NCBI GenBank assembly: GCA_964571855.1
Contig: CAZNDO010000005.1
Location: 113,564 to 177,563 of the forward strand
Reading direction: 5' to 3'
Source: CAYYFX01 sp964571855
GTDB lineage: Bacteria; ARS69
DNA: 64,000 bases
Part shown: one piece after another, positions 38,108 through 48,269 of the stretch
Layout of the letters: each line of letters begins with the position of its first letter
Position numbering within the stretch: position 1 is the first letter of the stretch
Notes under the pieces: generated by a model
The model's input: only the letters and a program-made list of their open reading frames with translations
Databases searched by the model: none
What the model was told of the DNA's origin: nothing
Translations under genes and position numbers: made by a program

Positions 38108-38352
38108 TCGGTCGGCGGCGCCGCGAGCGGTGGCAGGCGGGCGGTGCGGACGCGGGCGGGCCCCGGGCGACCGGGAGGGTGTGCCATGCTCAGACAGTCC
38201 TCGCGGCCCGCGCACGCACGCTCGAACGTCCATCCACGGCTGCCGGGGCGCGGACCGCTGCGGAACTGCGCGTGGCACACCCTGCCCATCGCCCGAGGCG
38301 CCGCCTGCGTCCGCACCGCCCGCCTGCCACCGCTCGCGGCGCCGCCGACCGA
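38108..38352. repeat. Long inverted repeat 1 (79-80 base arms, 86-base loop)
   Basis: The left arm (38108-38186) and right arm (38273-38352) are inverted copies with a handful of mismatches clustered towards the loop. The outer roughly 45 bases are almost perfect. The inner ends read GTGTGCCA and TGGCACAC. The 86-base loop (38187-38272) is itself an inverted copy of the loop of the neighbouring repeat. No open frame with coding character is present. Transcribed from either side, it could fold into a very long hairpin. See also the adjacent repeat at 38392-38739. Confidence 0.85.
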
Positions 38353-38391
38353 CAGACATGCTCCCTCACCGCGGCCCCCCCCCATCCCCAA

Positions 38392-38713
38392 GGGAAGACC
38401 ACGCGGCGAATGCGTGGCGCCCCGGCGCGGGACGTGCGCCCGGCCGGATCGAGCGGGCGGAGGACGATCCGGACGTCGGGGCAGGCGCAGGCGACGCCTC
38501 GGGCGAGGGGGAGGGTGTGCCACGCGCAGTTCCGCAGCGGTCCGCGCCCCGACGGCTGTCGGCGCGCGGACGAGCGTGCGTGCGCGGGCCGCGAGGACTG
38601 TCTGAGCATGGCACACCCTCCCCCTCGCCCGGGGCATCGCCCGCGCCTGCCCCGACGTCCGGATCGTCCTCCGCCCGTCCGATCCGGCCGGGCGCACGTC
38701 CCGCGCCGGATCG

Positions 38714-38739
<26 letters not shown>
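38392..38739. repeat. Long inverted repeat 2 (131-base arms, 86-base loop), one arm covering the end of relA
   Basis: Arms 38392-38522 and 38609-38739 are inverted copies with scattered mismatches. The right arm includes the last eight codons and stop of relA (38714-38739), so the left arm carries a reversed copy of that gene end. The inner arm ends again read GTGTGCCA/TGGCACAC, and the first 25 or so inner bases resemble repeat 1. The loop (38523-38608, also 86 bases) matches the reverse complement of loop 1 except for a central stretch of about 20 bases. Together the two repeats fill nearly all of the 633-base gap. Confidence 0.85.
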
Positions 38740-40884
<2,145 letters not shown>

Positions 40885-40888
<4 letters not shown>

Positions 40889-42591
40889 GCGGCAGCCTCG
40901 CGGAAGTCCGCCACCTGGAACTGCGCCGTGGTGCGGCCGTTCCAGCGGTTCACCGCCACGGAGCCGGCCAGATCCACGGGGCCTTCGGGGAACCCGGCCT
41001 CCACGCGCGGCCCGAGCTCGAAGCCGATGCAGTCCAGGTTCGTGTCCGCGCGCCGGCGCACGGTCAGCTTCAGGTGACCGCGCCCGACCACCTTGGGCGG
41101 CGCGGCCGGCGCGGCACCACGCAGCACGAACACCGGGCGGGCGTTGCCGAAGCCGAAGGGGCCGAGCCGCGCGAGGTCCTCGGCCAGCGGGAGGTCCACC
41201 TCGTCGGGGTCCAGCGCGCCGTCGATCCGCAGGCGCGGGTGGGCATTCTCCTCGGTCAGGTGCCGGGCCACGCCCTCGGCGAAGCGGCGGCGGAACTCCG
41301 GCACGTCGTCCCGGCGGATCGTGAGACCCGCGGCCATGGCGTGCCCGCCGTACTGCACCAGGATGTCCCCGCACTCGTCCAGCACGCGGCACACGTCCAC
41401 GCCGCGGATGGACCGCACGGAGCCGCGCCCGGTGTCCCCCTGCATCGCGATCAGCGCCGACGGCCGGTAGAAGCGCTCCACCAGCCGCGCGCTGGCGATG
41501 CCGATCACGCCCGGGTGCCAGGTGTTCGAGGCCAGCACGATCCCGTCGGGGTCCGCGCCGGCGGTGCCGCGCTCGATCGCGTCGAGCGCCTGCCGCACGG
41601 TGCGCTCGCTGATCTCCTGCCGCTTCAGGTTCTCCTCGTCCAGGCGCTTCGCGAGCCGCGTGGCCTCCGCCACGTCCTCGGAAAGGAACAGCCGCAGCGC
41701 GTCGGCCGCGTCGCCGAGGCGACCCGCGGCGTTCACGCGCGGGCCCAGCAGGTACGCGAGGTGCCACGCGTCCGCGCGCTCCTCCACCCCGCTGACCTCG
41801 AGCAGCGCCATCATGCCCACGCGCGCGCGCTCCTCGATGCGCTTCAGCCCCTCGGTCACGAGCACCCGGTTCTCGCCCACGAGCGGCACCACGTCGGCCA
41901 CCGTGCCGAGCGCCACGAGGTCCAGCTCCCGGCGCAGGTCGTACTCGTGCTCCAGGCTGTCCACCACGCCGCGCAGCAGCTGCCACACGACGCCCACGCC
42001 GGCGAGGTTCTTGTCCGGGTACGGGCAGCCGGCCTGCTTCGGATCCACCACCGCCGCCGCCGGCGGCAGGACGGGCCCCGGCTCGTGATGGTCCGTGACG
42101 ACGGTGCGGATGCCGGCCGCGGCCAGCTCCGCCACCTCCTCCACGCTGCGGATGGCGCAGTCCACCGTGAGCACCACGGCGGGCTCGCGCGCGACCACCT
42201 CGGGGAGGATGCGCTTCGACAGGCCGTACCCGTGCTCGAGGCGGCGCGGCAGCAGGTAGTCCACGTCGCCGCCGAGCCGGCGCAGGGCGCGCACCGCCAG
42301 CGACGTCCCGGTCACGCCGTCCACGTCGAAGTCGCCGAACACGAGGATGCGCTTCCTCTCGCGCAGGCACTCCAGCAGGAGCGCGATGGCGGCGTCCGCG
42401 CCGAGGAACGCGCGCGGCGACGAGAGGTGCGCCAGCTGCGGGTGGAGGAAGCGGTCCGCGTCCGCGAGGTCCCGATGGTCGCGCGCCGCCAGCACGCGCG
42501 CCACGGCGGGCGACACGGAGAGCTCCCGCGAGAGCCGCGTCACCTCGTCCGGGTCGATCTCCGGCGGGCCGATCCAGTTCCTTCGCAGCAT
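40885..42591 (-). CDS. recJ: Single-stranded-DNA-specific exonuclease RecJ
   Basis: 568 residues. DHH phosphoesterase motifs: FGDFDVDG (86-92; the usual first Asp-Tyr is Asp-Phe here), VDCAIRS, DHH at 167-169, and the DHHA1 segment with GGHAMAAGLTI. A C-terminal OB-like domain follows, ending WNGRTTAQFQVADFR. It degrades ssDNA 5' to 3' in recombination and mismatch repair. It starts only about 30 bases beyond the 3' end of the RNase P RNA on the same strand and is coupled to relA by ATGA. Confidence 0.95.
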
Positions 42592-42619
42592 GCGTCTCCC
42601 GCGGTTCGAGGATCGGAAG

Positions 42620-42985
42620 CCCGGGGAGAGCCGTAAGCCGAGTTCTGTACGGACTTGCGTCCGTGGTGGTCATTTCTCTAGGACGCGGATTGCTCCGCGC
42701 CTCCAGCGACCTACCCGAGAATCGTGACGAGACGGGCCGTCTCTCTTCTCCTATTCGGTCTTGCTCCGGGTGGGGTTTGCCGAGCCGCTCCCGTCACCGG
42801 GAGCGCTGGTGAGCTCTTACCTCACCGTTTCACCCTTACCCCGCGACCTCGCGGCCGTGGGGCGGTTTGCTTTCTGTGGCACTTTCCTTCGCGTTGCCGC
42901 GACTGGCCGTTAGCCAGCACCCTGCCCTGCGGAGCTCGGACTTTCCTCGTCCCTTGCGGGACGCGACCACCCGGCTCTCCCCTTG
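42620..42985 (-). ncRNA. rnpB: RNase P RNA, bacterial class A
   Basis: On the minus strand the 5' GGGGAGAGCC (42982-42973) pairs with the 3' GGCTCTCCCC (42632-42623) as P1. The conserved core is present: GAGGAAAGTCCGAGC near 42955-42940, a GGGTGCTGGCTAACGGCCAG segment, CGAAGGAAAGTGCCACAGAAA, the AAGGGTGAAACGGTGAGGTAAGAGCTCACC-type P10/11-P12 region, and AGACCGAATAGGAGA. It ends in the ACAGAACTCGGCTTACGG tail. Ends are placed from the P1 helix and may be off by a few bases. It processes pre-tRNA 5' leaders, with the RnpA protein encoded elsewhere. Confidence 0.97.
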
Positions 42986-43050
42986 GCTTCTCGCCGGTAG
43001 GTGTACCAGTTTCCCCGGGGCCGTTCCAGCACGCACCCCCTCCCGGCTCC

Positions 43051-43088
43051 GGGGAATCCGATGCGCCGCAGGGCCTTGCGGATTCCCC
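43051..43088 (-). terminator. Probable terminator hairpin downstream of the RNase H gene
   Basis: GGGGAATCCG at 43051-43060 pairs perfectly with CGGATTCCCC at 43079-43088, 42 bases after the stop codon. There is no T-tract, so termination efficiency is uncertain. The rnpB promoter must lie between this hairpin and 42985; TGGAAC-N17-TACACC near 43000-43030 is a weak candidate. Confidence 0.45.
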
Positions 43089-43129
43089 GGCGATCCGGAG
43101 GGCGCGACGGCGCGACCGCCCCCGGCGGC

Positions 43130-43780
43130 TCAGGCGGGAGCGGCGTCCAGCGCCTCGTTCGCGAGCCGGTCCGTGTCCCGGTTCTCCTCCCGGCGGACGT
43201 GCCGGATCCGCACCGACCGGAAGCCGTCGAGCAGGGCGTCGACGTCGTGCTTCAGGAGGGAGAGCGACGGGTCCTTCACGCGGTACTCGCCGTTGAGCTG
43301 CTTGACCACGAGCTCGGAGTCCATGCGCAGCTCCAGCTCGTCCAACCCCAGCTCCCGCGCCTTCTCCAGGGCGGCGATGGCGCCGCGGTACTCCGCCACG
43401 TTGTTCGTGGCCCGGCCGATCCGGCGGCCCTCGCTCCAGAGTTCGGAGCCGTCCCGGTCCAGGAGCACGATGCCCACGGCGGCCGGTCCGGGGTTGCCGC
43501 GGGACGCGCCGTCCGAGTAGGCCACCGGCGTCTTCGTGGGAGGGCGCGCCGCCGTGCGGGGGCGCGCGGTCGCGGAAGCGGCGGGACGCGGGCGGGCCGC
43601 ACGCGCGGCCGCGCCGCCACCGGCCGCGCGCTCGAGCGACGCGACGAGGTGCGCCTCCACCTCGGCCCGCAGCGCGGAGCCGCGGGGCGCCAGCTCGTCC
43701 AGGCTTCGGCCGGCCAGCATCCTCTCGACGACCCGGCGCGCCTCCGCGGAGAGGGCGCCGTCCCGCCGGTCAGAAGCCAA
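43130..43780 (-). CDS. Ribonuclease HI-family protein with N-terminal extension
   Basis: 216 residues. The C-terminal 130 residues are an RNase H fold with all acidic residues: AYSDGASRGNPGP (first Asp), NNVAEYRGAIAAL (Glu), LRMDSELVVKQLNGEY (Asp) and ENRDTDRLANEAL (last Asp). This is the compact archaeal/Gram-positive-like type that acts on RNA-DNA hybrids. The first 85 residues are a helical, Arg/Ala-rich extension with no known motif. The TTG start at 43780 has GGAGGAG upstream and overlaps the zinc-ribbon gene by 11 bases, so the two are coupled. Confidence 0.9.
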   Translation of the reverse strand: MASDRRDGALSAEARRVVERMLAGRSLDELAPRGSALRAEVEAHLVASLERAAGGGAAARAARPRPAASATARPRTAARPPTKTPVAYSDGASRGNPGPAAVGIVLLDRDGSELWSEGRRIGRATNNVAEYRGAIAALEKARELGLDELELRMDSELVVKQLNGEYRVKDPSLSLLKHDVDALLDGFRSVRIRHVRREENRDTDRLANEALDAAPA

Positions 43781-44501
43781 TCCGCTCCTCCTCCTGCTCC
43801 CGCCACACCTGGATCCGCCCGCACTGCTCGCACGTGTTCATGCGCCGCCCCTGCTTGATCTCCTGCAGGCGCTGCGCGGGATGCCGGAAGCCGCAGCCGC
43901 CGCAGGCGCCGCGGTTCACCACGGCCACGAACGGCGTCTTGCCGGCCCCGCGCAGCCGGCGGTAGTACGACATGACCTGCGCGGGCACCTTCGCCACGAG
44001 CGGCTCCTTGAGCCGGGCCGCCTCGTCGTGGATGCGGCGGAGTTCCCCGGTCTTCGCGTCGAGCTTCGCGCGCGCCGCGGCCGCCACGGCCTCCGCCTTG
44101 CCGAAGTGGTCCTCGGCGTCCGGCAGCTTCGCGGTGGCGCCCTCCACGCGCTCGATCCAGTGCAGGCCCTGCTCCTCCAGGTCGTCGCGGCGGTCCTTCA
44201 GCGCCTCCATCTCGTGCTGGAAGGCCTCGTACTGGATCTGGTTGCGCACGCCCATCTGCTGCGTCTGCAGCTTCTTGAACTGCGCGTTGTTCGCGGCGAG
44301 GTCCATCTCCACGCCGCGCTGCTGGCTCCGCGCGGAGGCGAGCTGCGCCTCCACGCTCTCCTTCGCCTCGCGCGCGGTGCGGAGCGGCGCCTCGATCTCC
44401 TCGATCAGGCGCGGCAGGTCCTTCTGGTGCTGCTCGTACTCGAACAGCTTCAGGTCGAGCTCCTGCAGGTCGAGCAGGGCCTGGATCTCGTCGGGCGACA
44501 C
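43770..44501 (-). CDS. Zinc-ribbon coiled-coil protein (CT398/DUF164-like)
   Basis: 243 residues. A long coiled coil (about 5-185, Glu/Ala/Arg/Gln heptads) is followed by a C4 zinc ribbon: CGGC at about 199-202 and CEQC near 227-230. Members of this family are cytoplasmic proteins with a hook-like helical hairpin; a role in nucleic acid or secretion/flagellar-type contacts has been proposed, but function is not established. The GTG start has AGGAGGAAGC upstream. It often neighbours an RNase H gene, as here. Confidence 0.88.
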   Translation of the reverse strand: MSPDEIQALLDLQELDLKLFEYEQHQKDLPRLIEEIEAPLRTAREAKESVEAQLASARSQQRGVEMDLAANNAQFKKLQTQQMGVRNQIQYEAFQHEMEALKDRRDDLEEQGLHWIERVEGATAKLPDAEDHFGKAEAVAAAARAKLDAKTGELRRIHDEAARLKEPLVAKVPAQVMSYYRRLRGAGKTPFVAVVNRGACGGCGFRHPAQRLQEIKQGRRMNTCEQCGRIQVWREQEEERIGF

Positions 44502-44531
44502 GCTTCCTCCTGGTTTCGCCGTCCCGCCGGG

Positions 44532-44564
44532 GACAAAAAGAAGGTGCCTCCCTCAGGAAGCACC
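44532..44564 (-). terminator. Intrinsic terminator of the tRNA operon
   Basis: A nine-bp stem (44556-44564 with 44543-44551, one G-T-type wobble), a four-base loop, then TTCTTTTTGTCC on the minus strand. The best-formed rho-independent terminator in the window. Confidence 0.88.
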
Positions 44565-44650
44565 CGGCCGTTCCCGTTCCAGGACATCTGTCGCGGCGGG
44601 AAGGCTGGGGGCGAGGGAGTCTCCTTCCGCGTTCGGATTGCACCGGCGGG

Positions 44651-44728
44651 TGGTGGGCGATACTGGACTTGAACCAGTGACCTCTCGCGTGTGAGGCGAG
44701 CGCTCTGGACCAACTGAGCTAATCGCCC
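44651..44728 (-). tRNA. tRNA-Val (anticodon CAC)
   Basis: Full cloverleaf: acceptor GGGCGAT/ATCGCCC, D-arm GCTC...GAGC, anticodon arm CTCGC-CTCACAC-GCGAG giving CAC, and T-arm with GTTCAAGTC. The CCA end is encoded (44653-44651). Reads GUG valine codons, abundant in this GC-rich genome. Confidence 0.96.
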
Positions 44729-44748
44729 GCGACCCGCCGGCCGGTTCC

Positions 44749-44825
44749 TGGTGGGCCCACTTGGACTCGAACCAAGGACCGACCGGTTATGAGCCGGCTG
44801 CTCTAACCGCCTGAGCTATGGGCCC
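44749..44825 (-). tRNA. tRNA with CAT anticodon, probably tRNA-Ile2
   Basis: Cloverleaf with acceptor GGGCCCA/TGGGCCC, anticodon arm GCCGG-CTCATAA-CCGGT and encoded CCA (44751-44749). Initiator features (three G-C pairs flanking the loop, unpaired first base) are absent. The GGCTCATAACC loop context is that of bacterial Ile2, where TilS converts C34 to lysidine to read AUA; elongator Met remains possible. Confidence 0.9.
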
Positions 44826-44852
44826 GTATTCCGGGGACCAAGTGAACGCGGA

Positions 44853-44881
44853 GGAATAGCACGGGGTCCGGGGTCGGTCAA
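44853..44881 (-). promoter_or_regulatory. Predicted promoter of the tRNA pair
   Basis: TTGACC (44881-44876), 17 bases, TATTCC (44858-44853). Start near 44846, about 20 bases before the first tRNA. With the terminator at 44532-44564 this delimits a tRNA-CAT/tRNA-Val transcript. Confidence 0.65.
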
Positions 44882-44997
44882 GCCCGGGCGCGACCGGACA
44901 CCGGGGCCGGTCCGCACCGTGCCCGGAACTCCCGCGGCCGACCGGCTCCGATCGTCCGCCGCGCGGGCCTGCGGGCGCTCCCGCCGGTGCGAACGGC

Positions 44998-45030
44998 GGA
45001 GGGCGCCCGATCCCGCACCGGACGCCCTCC
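44998..45030 (-). terminator. Possible terminator hairpin of asnA
   Basis: GGAGGGCG (44998-45005) pairs with CGCCCTCC (45023-45030), 36 bases after the asnA stop; the loop can pair further. There is no T-tract. Confidence 0.42.
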
Positions 45031-45065
45031 GGACCTTCCGCCGCCGCCTTCGCACGGCGCGGAGG

Positions 45066-46196
45066 CTACTCCAGGACGTGGATGTCCTTCCTCGCGCAGA
45101 TGTCCTTCAACTCCTTCGGCCACACGGTGACGCTCACTTCGCCCAGGTGCGCCTTCCTCAGCAGGAGCATCGTGGTCCGCGACTGGCCGATCCCGCCGCC
45201 GATCGAGAGCGGGATGCGGTCCTCGAGGATCGCGCGGTGGTACGGCAGCTTCAGGAAGTCCGTCTGCTTGCTGATCTCGAGCTGCTGCTTCAGGGTCTCC
45301 TTCGTCACGCGGATCCCCATGGAGCTGAGCTCGTGGCGGCGCTTCGTGACGGGGTTCCAGACGAGGATGTCGCCGTTGAGCCCGTGCATCCGCTTCCCGT
45401 TCTTCTCGATCGTGGGCGTGACCCAGTCGTCGTAGTCCGCCGCGCGCATCTCGTGCGGGTAGCCGTCCTCCAGCACCCAGCCGATGCCGATGATGAAGAC
45501 CGCCGGGTGCTTCTGCAGGACCTGCGTCTCGCGCTGCTTGCGCGGCAGATCCGGGAACATGGAGAGGATCTCCTCGGCGTGCAGGAACGTGAGCTCGTCC
45601 GGAAGATTCGGGAAGCGCGGGTCCTTCAGCTTCGGGAACTCCTTCTGGATGAAGACCTCGGCGCCCTTGATGACCTTCCAGATGCGGCCGACGATGTCCT
45701 TCAGGAAGTCCAGGTTGCGCTGGTCCGCCGTGATCCGGCGCTCCCAGTCCCACTGGTCCACGTAGGCGCTGTGGTCGTGGTCCAGGAAGTAGTCCTTGCG
45801 CACCGCCCGCATGTCCGTGTTGATCCCCTCGCCCGCGGCACAGTCGAACGACTTCAGCGCCATCCTCTTCCACTTCGTGGCCGCCTGGACGACCTGCGCG
45901 TCGATCCGCTTCGCGAGGCCGAGCCCGCACGGGAACTCGATCGGGGTGCGGGAGCCGTCGCGGTCCAGGTAGTCGTTCACGCCGCTCTCGCGGCTCACGA
46001 TGAGCGGGACCTCCACGGTGAAGAGGTTCAGCTCCCTGTTCAGGTTGTCCTCGATGTAGCGCTTCAGCGCGAAGAGCGCGTGCTGCGTCTCCTTCGGCGT
46101 GAGCAGCGAGCGGTAGCCGGCGGGGAGGATCTTCTCGACCTCGGGGTACGTGCTGATCCCCGGGCCGGCCAGATCGGCCTGCTTCAGGCTGGGCAT
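45066..46196 (-). CDS. asnA: Aspartate-ammonia ligase (asparagine synthetase A)
   Basis: 376 residues. It makes asparagine from aspartate, ammonia and ATP. It has the class II aminoacyl-tRNA-synthetase-like fold: ALKRYIEDNLNRELNL, VEVPLIVSRESGVNDYLDRDG, KALKSFDC-type motif around KRMALKSFDCAAGEGINTDM, and the C-terminal GGGIGQSRTTMLLL (motif 3). It is about 45 residues longer than E. coli AsnA. The ATG at 46196 has AGGAGGAG upstream. The 211-base gap to the upstream MFS gene contains only a weak TGGCCG-N17-TACCTT promoter candidate (-10 at 46331-46326). Confidence 0.95.
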   Translation of the reverse strand: MPSLKQADLAGPGISTYPEVEKILPAGYRSLLTPKETQHALFALKRYIEDNLNRELNLFTVEVPLIVSRESGVNDYLDRDGSRTPIEFPCGLGLAKRIDAQVVQAATKWKRMALKSFDCAAGEGINTDMRAVRKDYFLDHDHSAYVDQWDWERRITADQRNLDFLKDIVGRIWKVIKGAEVFIQKEFPKLKDPRFPNLPDELTFLHAEEILSMFPDLPRKQRETQVLQKHPAVFIIGIGWVLEDGYPHEMRAADYDDWVTPTIEKNGKRMHGLNGDILVWNPVTKRRHELSSMGIRVTKETLKQQLEISKQTDFLKLPYHRAILEDRIPLSIGGGIGQSRTTMLLLRKAHLGEVSVTVWPKELKDICARKDIHVLE

Positions 46197-46407
46197 GTGC
46201 GACTCCTCCTGCGAGGGAAGGGCCCGGACGGGCCCGTTCGGCCGGGAGTCGATGGGCGGTGCGGACCGTCGAGGGGGCCCGGCGATCTGCTCCGACCACC
46301 GCCTGCGGAGCTGCCGGCCGGAACCAAGGTACGCGGCCGCGACGAGGCCGGCCACGGAGCGCCCCCCGGCGCCCCGGCGGTGGCGGGCCGGAGCCGCGGG
46401 GCGGGGG

Positions 46408-47682
46408 TCAGCGCGGGATCGGGTCCGTGATGGGCGGGATCTCGCGGTCCCTTCCCCGCCGCTTCGCCACGATCGCCGCGAAGGCCGCGCAAGCCGCCGC
46501 GAGGGCGGCCGCGATGCGGAACACGCCCCCCACGCCCACGTGGTTCGCGAGCCAACCGCCGAGGAAGGGACCGAAGAAGAAGCCGAAGATGGCAGCGGCC
46601 GAGGCGTACCCCTGGATCCCGCCGCCGGCGCCCTGCGGGGCCCGCCGGCTGACCATGGCGTAGAGCGCGGGCTGCACCCCGGCGATGCCCACGCCGAGCA
46701 GCGCGCGGGCGCAGAGCATGGCGGGGAGGGAGCGGGCGTGCGGATGGGCGGCGAGCGCCAGCGCGGTGATCCCCAGCCCCGCGATGAGCACCGTCTTCAA
46801 CCCCACCGCCTTGGCGATCCTCCCCACGAACGACGAGCCCAACATGGTGAACCCCGCCACCACGCCGAAGCCGATCCCGGTCCACAGCGCGGGATCGTGC
46901 GCGCCGCGGACCAGATCCTCCACGAACAGCGGGAACACGGGCATCACCATGCTGTGCGCGGCCATCGCCACGAGCAGGCCGAGCAGCCCGAGGCGGATGG
47001 GACCGTCCCTCCAGGCGAAGCGGAGGTTCGCGGCGGGCGTGGGCCGCGGGCCGCGCTGGCGCGGGGGCTCCTGCAGGTACCGGGTCACGAGGATCGCCCC
47101 CACCGTGATGAGCCCCGCCACGATGAGGAAGATCTGCCGGAAGGGGAGGAACCCCGCGAGCACGCCGCCGACCGCCGGCCCCACGAGCCGGCCGGCGGAC
47201 GCGGACGCCTGCAGGTGGGCCATCGCGGCCGGCAGGTAGGCCGTCGGCGTGGACGCGGACGTGATGGCGAGCGCGGCCGGGATGAACCCGGTCACCATCC
47301 CCTGCAGGATGCGCAGCACCCAGAGCTGCAGCGGCGTCTGCACGAACACCAGCAGCAGGTTCACGAGGGCCAGCGACCAGATCGCGCGCACGACCATGAG
47401 GCGGTGGCCGTAGCGGTCCCCCAGATAGCCCCACACCGGGGCCAGCAGGCCGGCCGCCAGGAACGGCCCGGAGAACACGAGCCCCGACCAGCGCTCCACC
47501 GCGGCGCGGTCCGTCATGCCCAGCTCGCGGATGAAGAACGGGATGAACGGCAGCACGATGGACATGCCGGACACGGCGAGGAACTGCGACAGGGACAGCA
47601 CGCGCAGGTTGCGCCGCCACGTGGGGCTCGCGGCCGGTGCGCGGACGTCCGCGGCGTCCGCGCCGCTCCCCGGATCGGTCAA
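46408..47682 (-). CDS. Major facilitator superfamily transporter (TetA-like drug/metabolite efflux)
   Basis: 424 residues, 12 predicted helices. The MFS A-motif appears as GYLGDRYGHRLMVVRA after TM2 (about 75-90), and the two six-helix halves are separated by a basic loop with RQRGPRPTP. Start is TTG 47682, whose TGA overlap with rfbC (TTGA) and lack of an alternative support it, though the first 25 residues are poorly conserved-looking. The family exports drugs or metabolites by proton antiport; the substrate cannot be told. It sits at the end of the mutS2-dnaG-rpoD-rfbC run. Confidence 0.87.
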   Translation of the reverse strand: MTDPGSGADAADVRAPAASPTWRRNLRVLSLSQFLAVSGMSIVLPFIPFFIRELGMTDRAAVERWSGLVFSGPFLAAGLLAPVWGYLGDRYGHRLMVVRAIWSLALVNLLLVFVQTPLQLWVLRILQGMVTGFIPAALAITSASTPTAYLPAAMAHLQASASAGRLVGPAVGGVLAGFLPFRQIFLIVAGLITVGAILVTRYLQEPPRQRGPRPTPAANLRFAWRDGPIRLGLLGLLVAMAAHSMVMPVFPLFVEDLVRGAHDPALWTGIGFGVVAGFTMLGSSFVGRIAKAVGLKTVLIAGLGITALALAAHPHARSLPAMLCARALLGVGIAGVQPALYAMVSRRAPQGAGGGIQGYASAAAIFGFFFGPFLGGWLANHVGVGGVFRIAAALAAACAAFAAIVAKRRGRDREIPPITDPIPR

Positions 47683-48269
47683 GGGAACCAGGGCCCCGAG
47701 TAGTCCGCGAAGGCGGGGTTCGCCCGGTCCCGGTCCGAGAGCCGCGGCGCGTCCGTGGGCCACGGGATGCCCAGGTCCGGGCTGTCCCACGCGATGCCCC
47801 GCTCCGCGGCGGGGTCGTACGTGCTGCTGCAGCGGTACACCACATCCGCCTCTTCCGACGTGACGCAGAACCCGTGGGCGAACCCCGCGGGGATCCACAC
47901 CTGCCGGTGGTCCCGGTCGTCCAGGTCGCACCCCCACCACTTCCCGAACGTGGGGGACGAGCGCCTCAGGTCCACCGCCACGTCCCACACGCTGCCGCGC
48001 GCGCACCGCACCAGCTTCGCCTGCCCGGGCGGGACCTGGAAGTGCAGGGCGCGGATGGTCCCCTTCCGGGAGCGCGAGTGGTTGTCCTGCACGAGCTCCA
48101 CGCCCACCCCGAGCTTCGCGAGCGTCTCCTTGCGGAAGGTCTCCAGGAAGAAGCCGCGCTCGTCCCGGAACACCTTCGGCTCCAGCAGCAGCACGCCGGG
48201 CAGCGGCGTCTCCCGCACCACGAGGCGGCCGTCCGCCGCGAGCACCGTGCCCGGATCCCCTCCGGTCAC
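47679..48269 (-). CDS. rfbC: dTDP-4-dehydrorhamnose 3,5-epimerase
   Basis: 196 residues. Cupin-fold epimerase of dTDP-L-rhamnose synthesis: DERGFFLETFRKE near 36-48, QDNHSRSRKGTIRALHFQ with the catalytic His, ARGSVWDVAVDLR, IPAGFAHGFCV and the C-terminal GIAWDSPDLGIPWP. All expected residues appear present. No rfbA, B or D is nearby, which is unusual; it is instead coupled to rpoD by a GTGA overlap. Confidence 0.94.
   Translation of the reverse strand: MTGGDPGTVLAADGRLVVRETPLPGVLLLEPKVFRDERGFFLETFRKETLAKLGVGVELVQDNHSRSRKGTIRALHFQVPPGQAKLVRCARGSVWDVAVDLRRSSPTFGKWWGCDLDDRDHRQVWIPAGFAHGFCVTSEEADVVYRCSSTYDPAAERGIAWDSPDLGIPWPTDAPRLSDRDRANPAFADYSGPWFP

Noticed and set aside
38375..38383. Run of nine C bases between the two long inverted repeats
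   Set aside because: Noted as a possible sequencing homopolymer error. It lies outside genes and does not change any call.
38081..38713. Several short open frames within the inverted repeats
   Set aside because: They occur symmetrically on both strands because the DNA is palindromic, and the products are Arg/Pro/Gly-rich with no start signals or homology features.
42724..43520. Plus-strand open frames over the rnpB region
   Set aside because: The DNA is explained by RNase P RNA and the RNase H gene on the other strand; the translations have no recognisable pattern.
43800..44500. Flagellar or secretion role for the coiled-coil zinc-ribbon protein
   Set aside because: No flagellar or secretion genes are near, and the family function is not established. 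Left as unknown.
45066..46355. Longer asnA start at 46355
   Set aside because: The extra 53 residues are Arg/Pro-rich and unlike the family. The ATG at 46196 has AGGAGGAG upstream.
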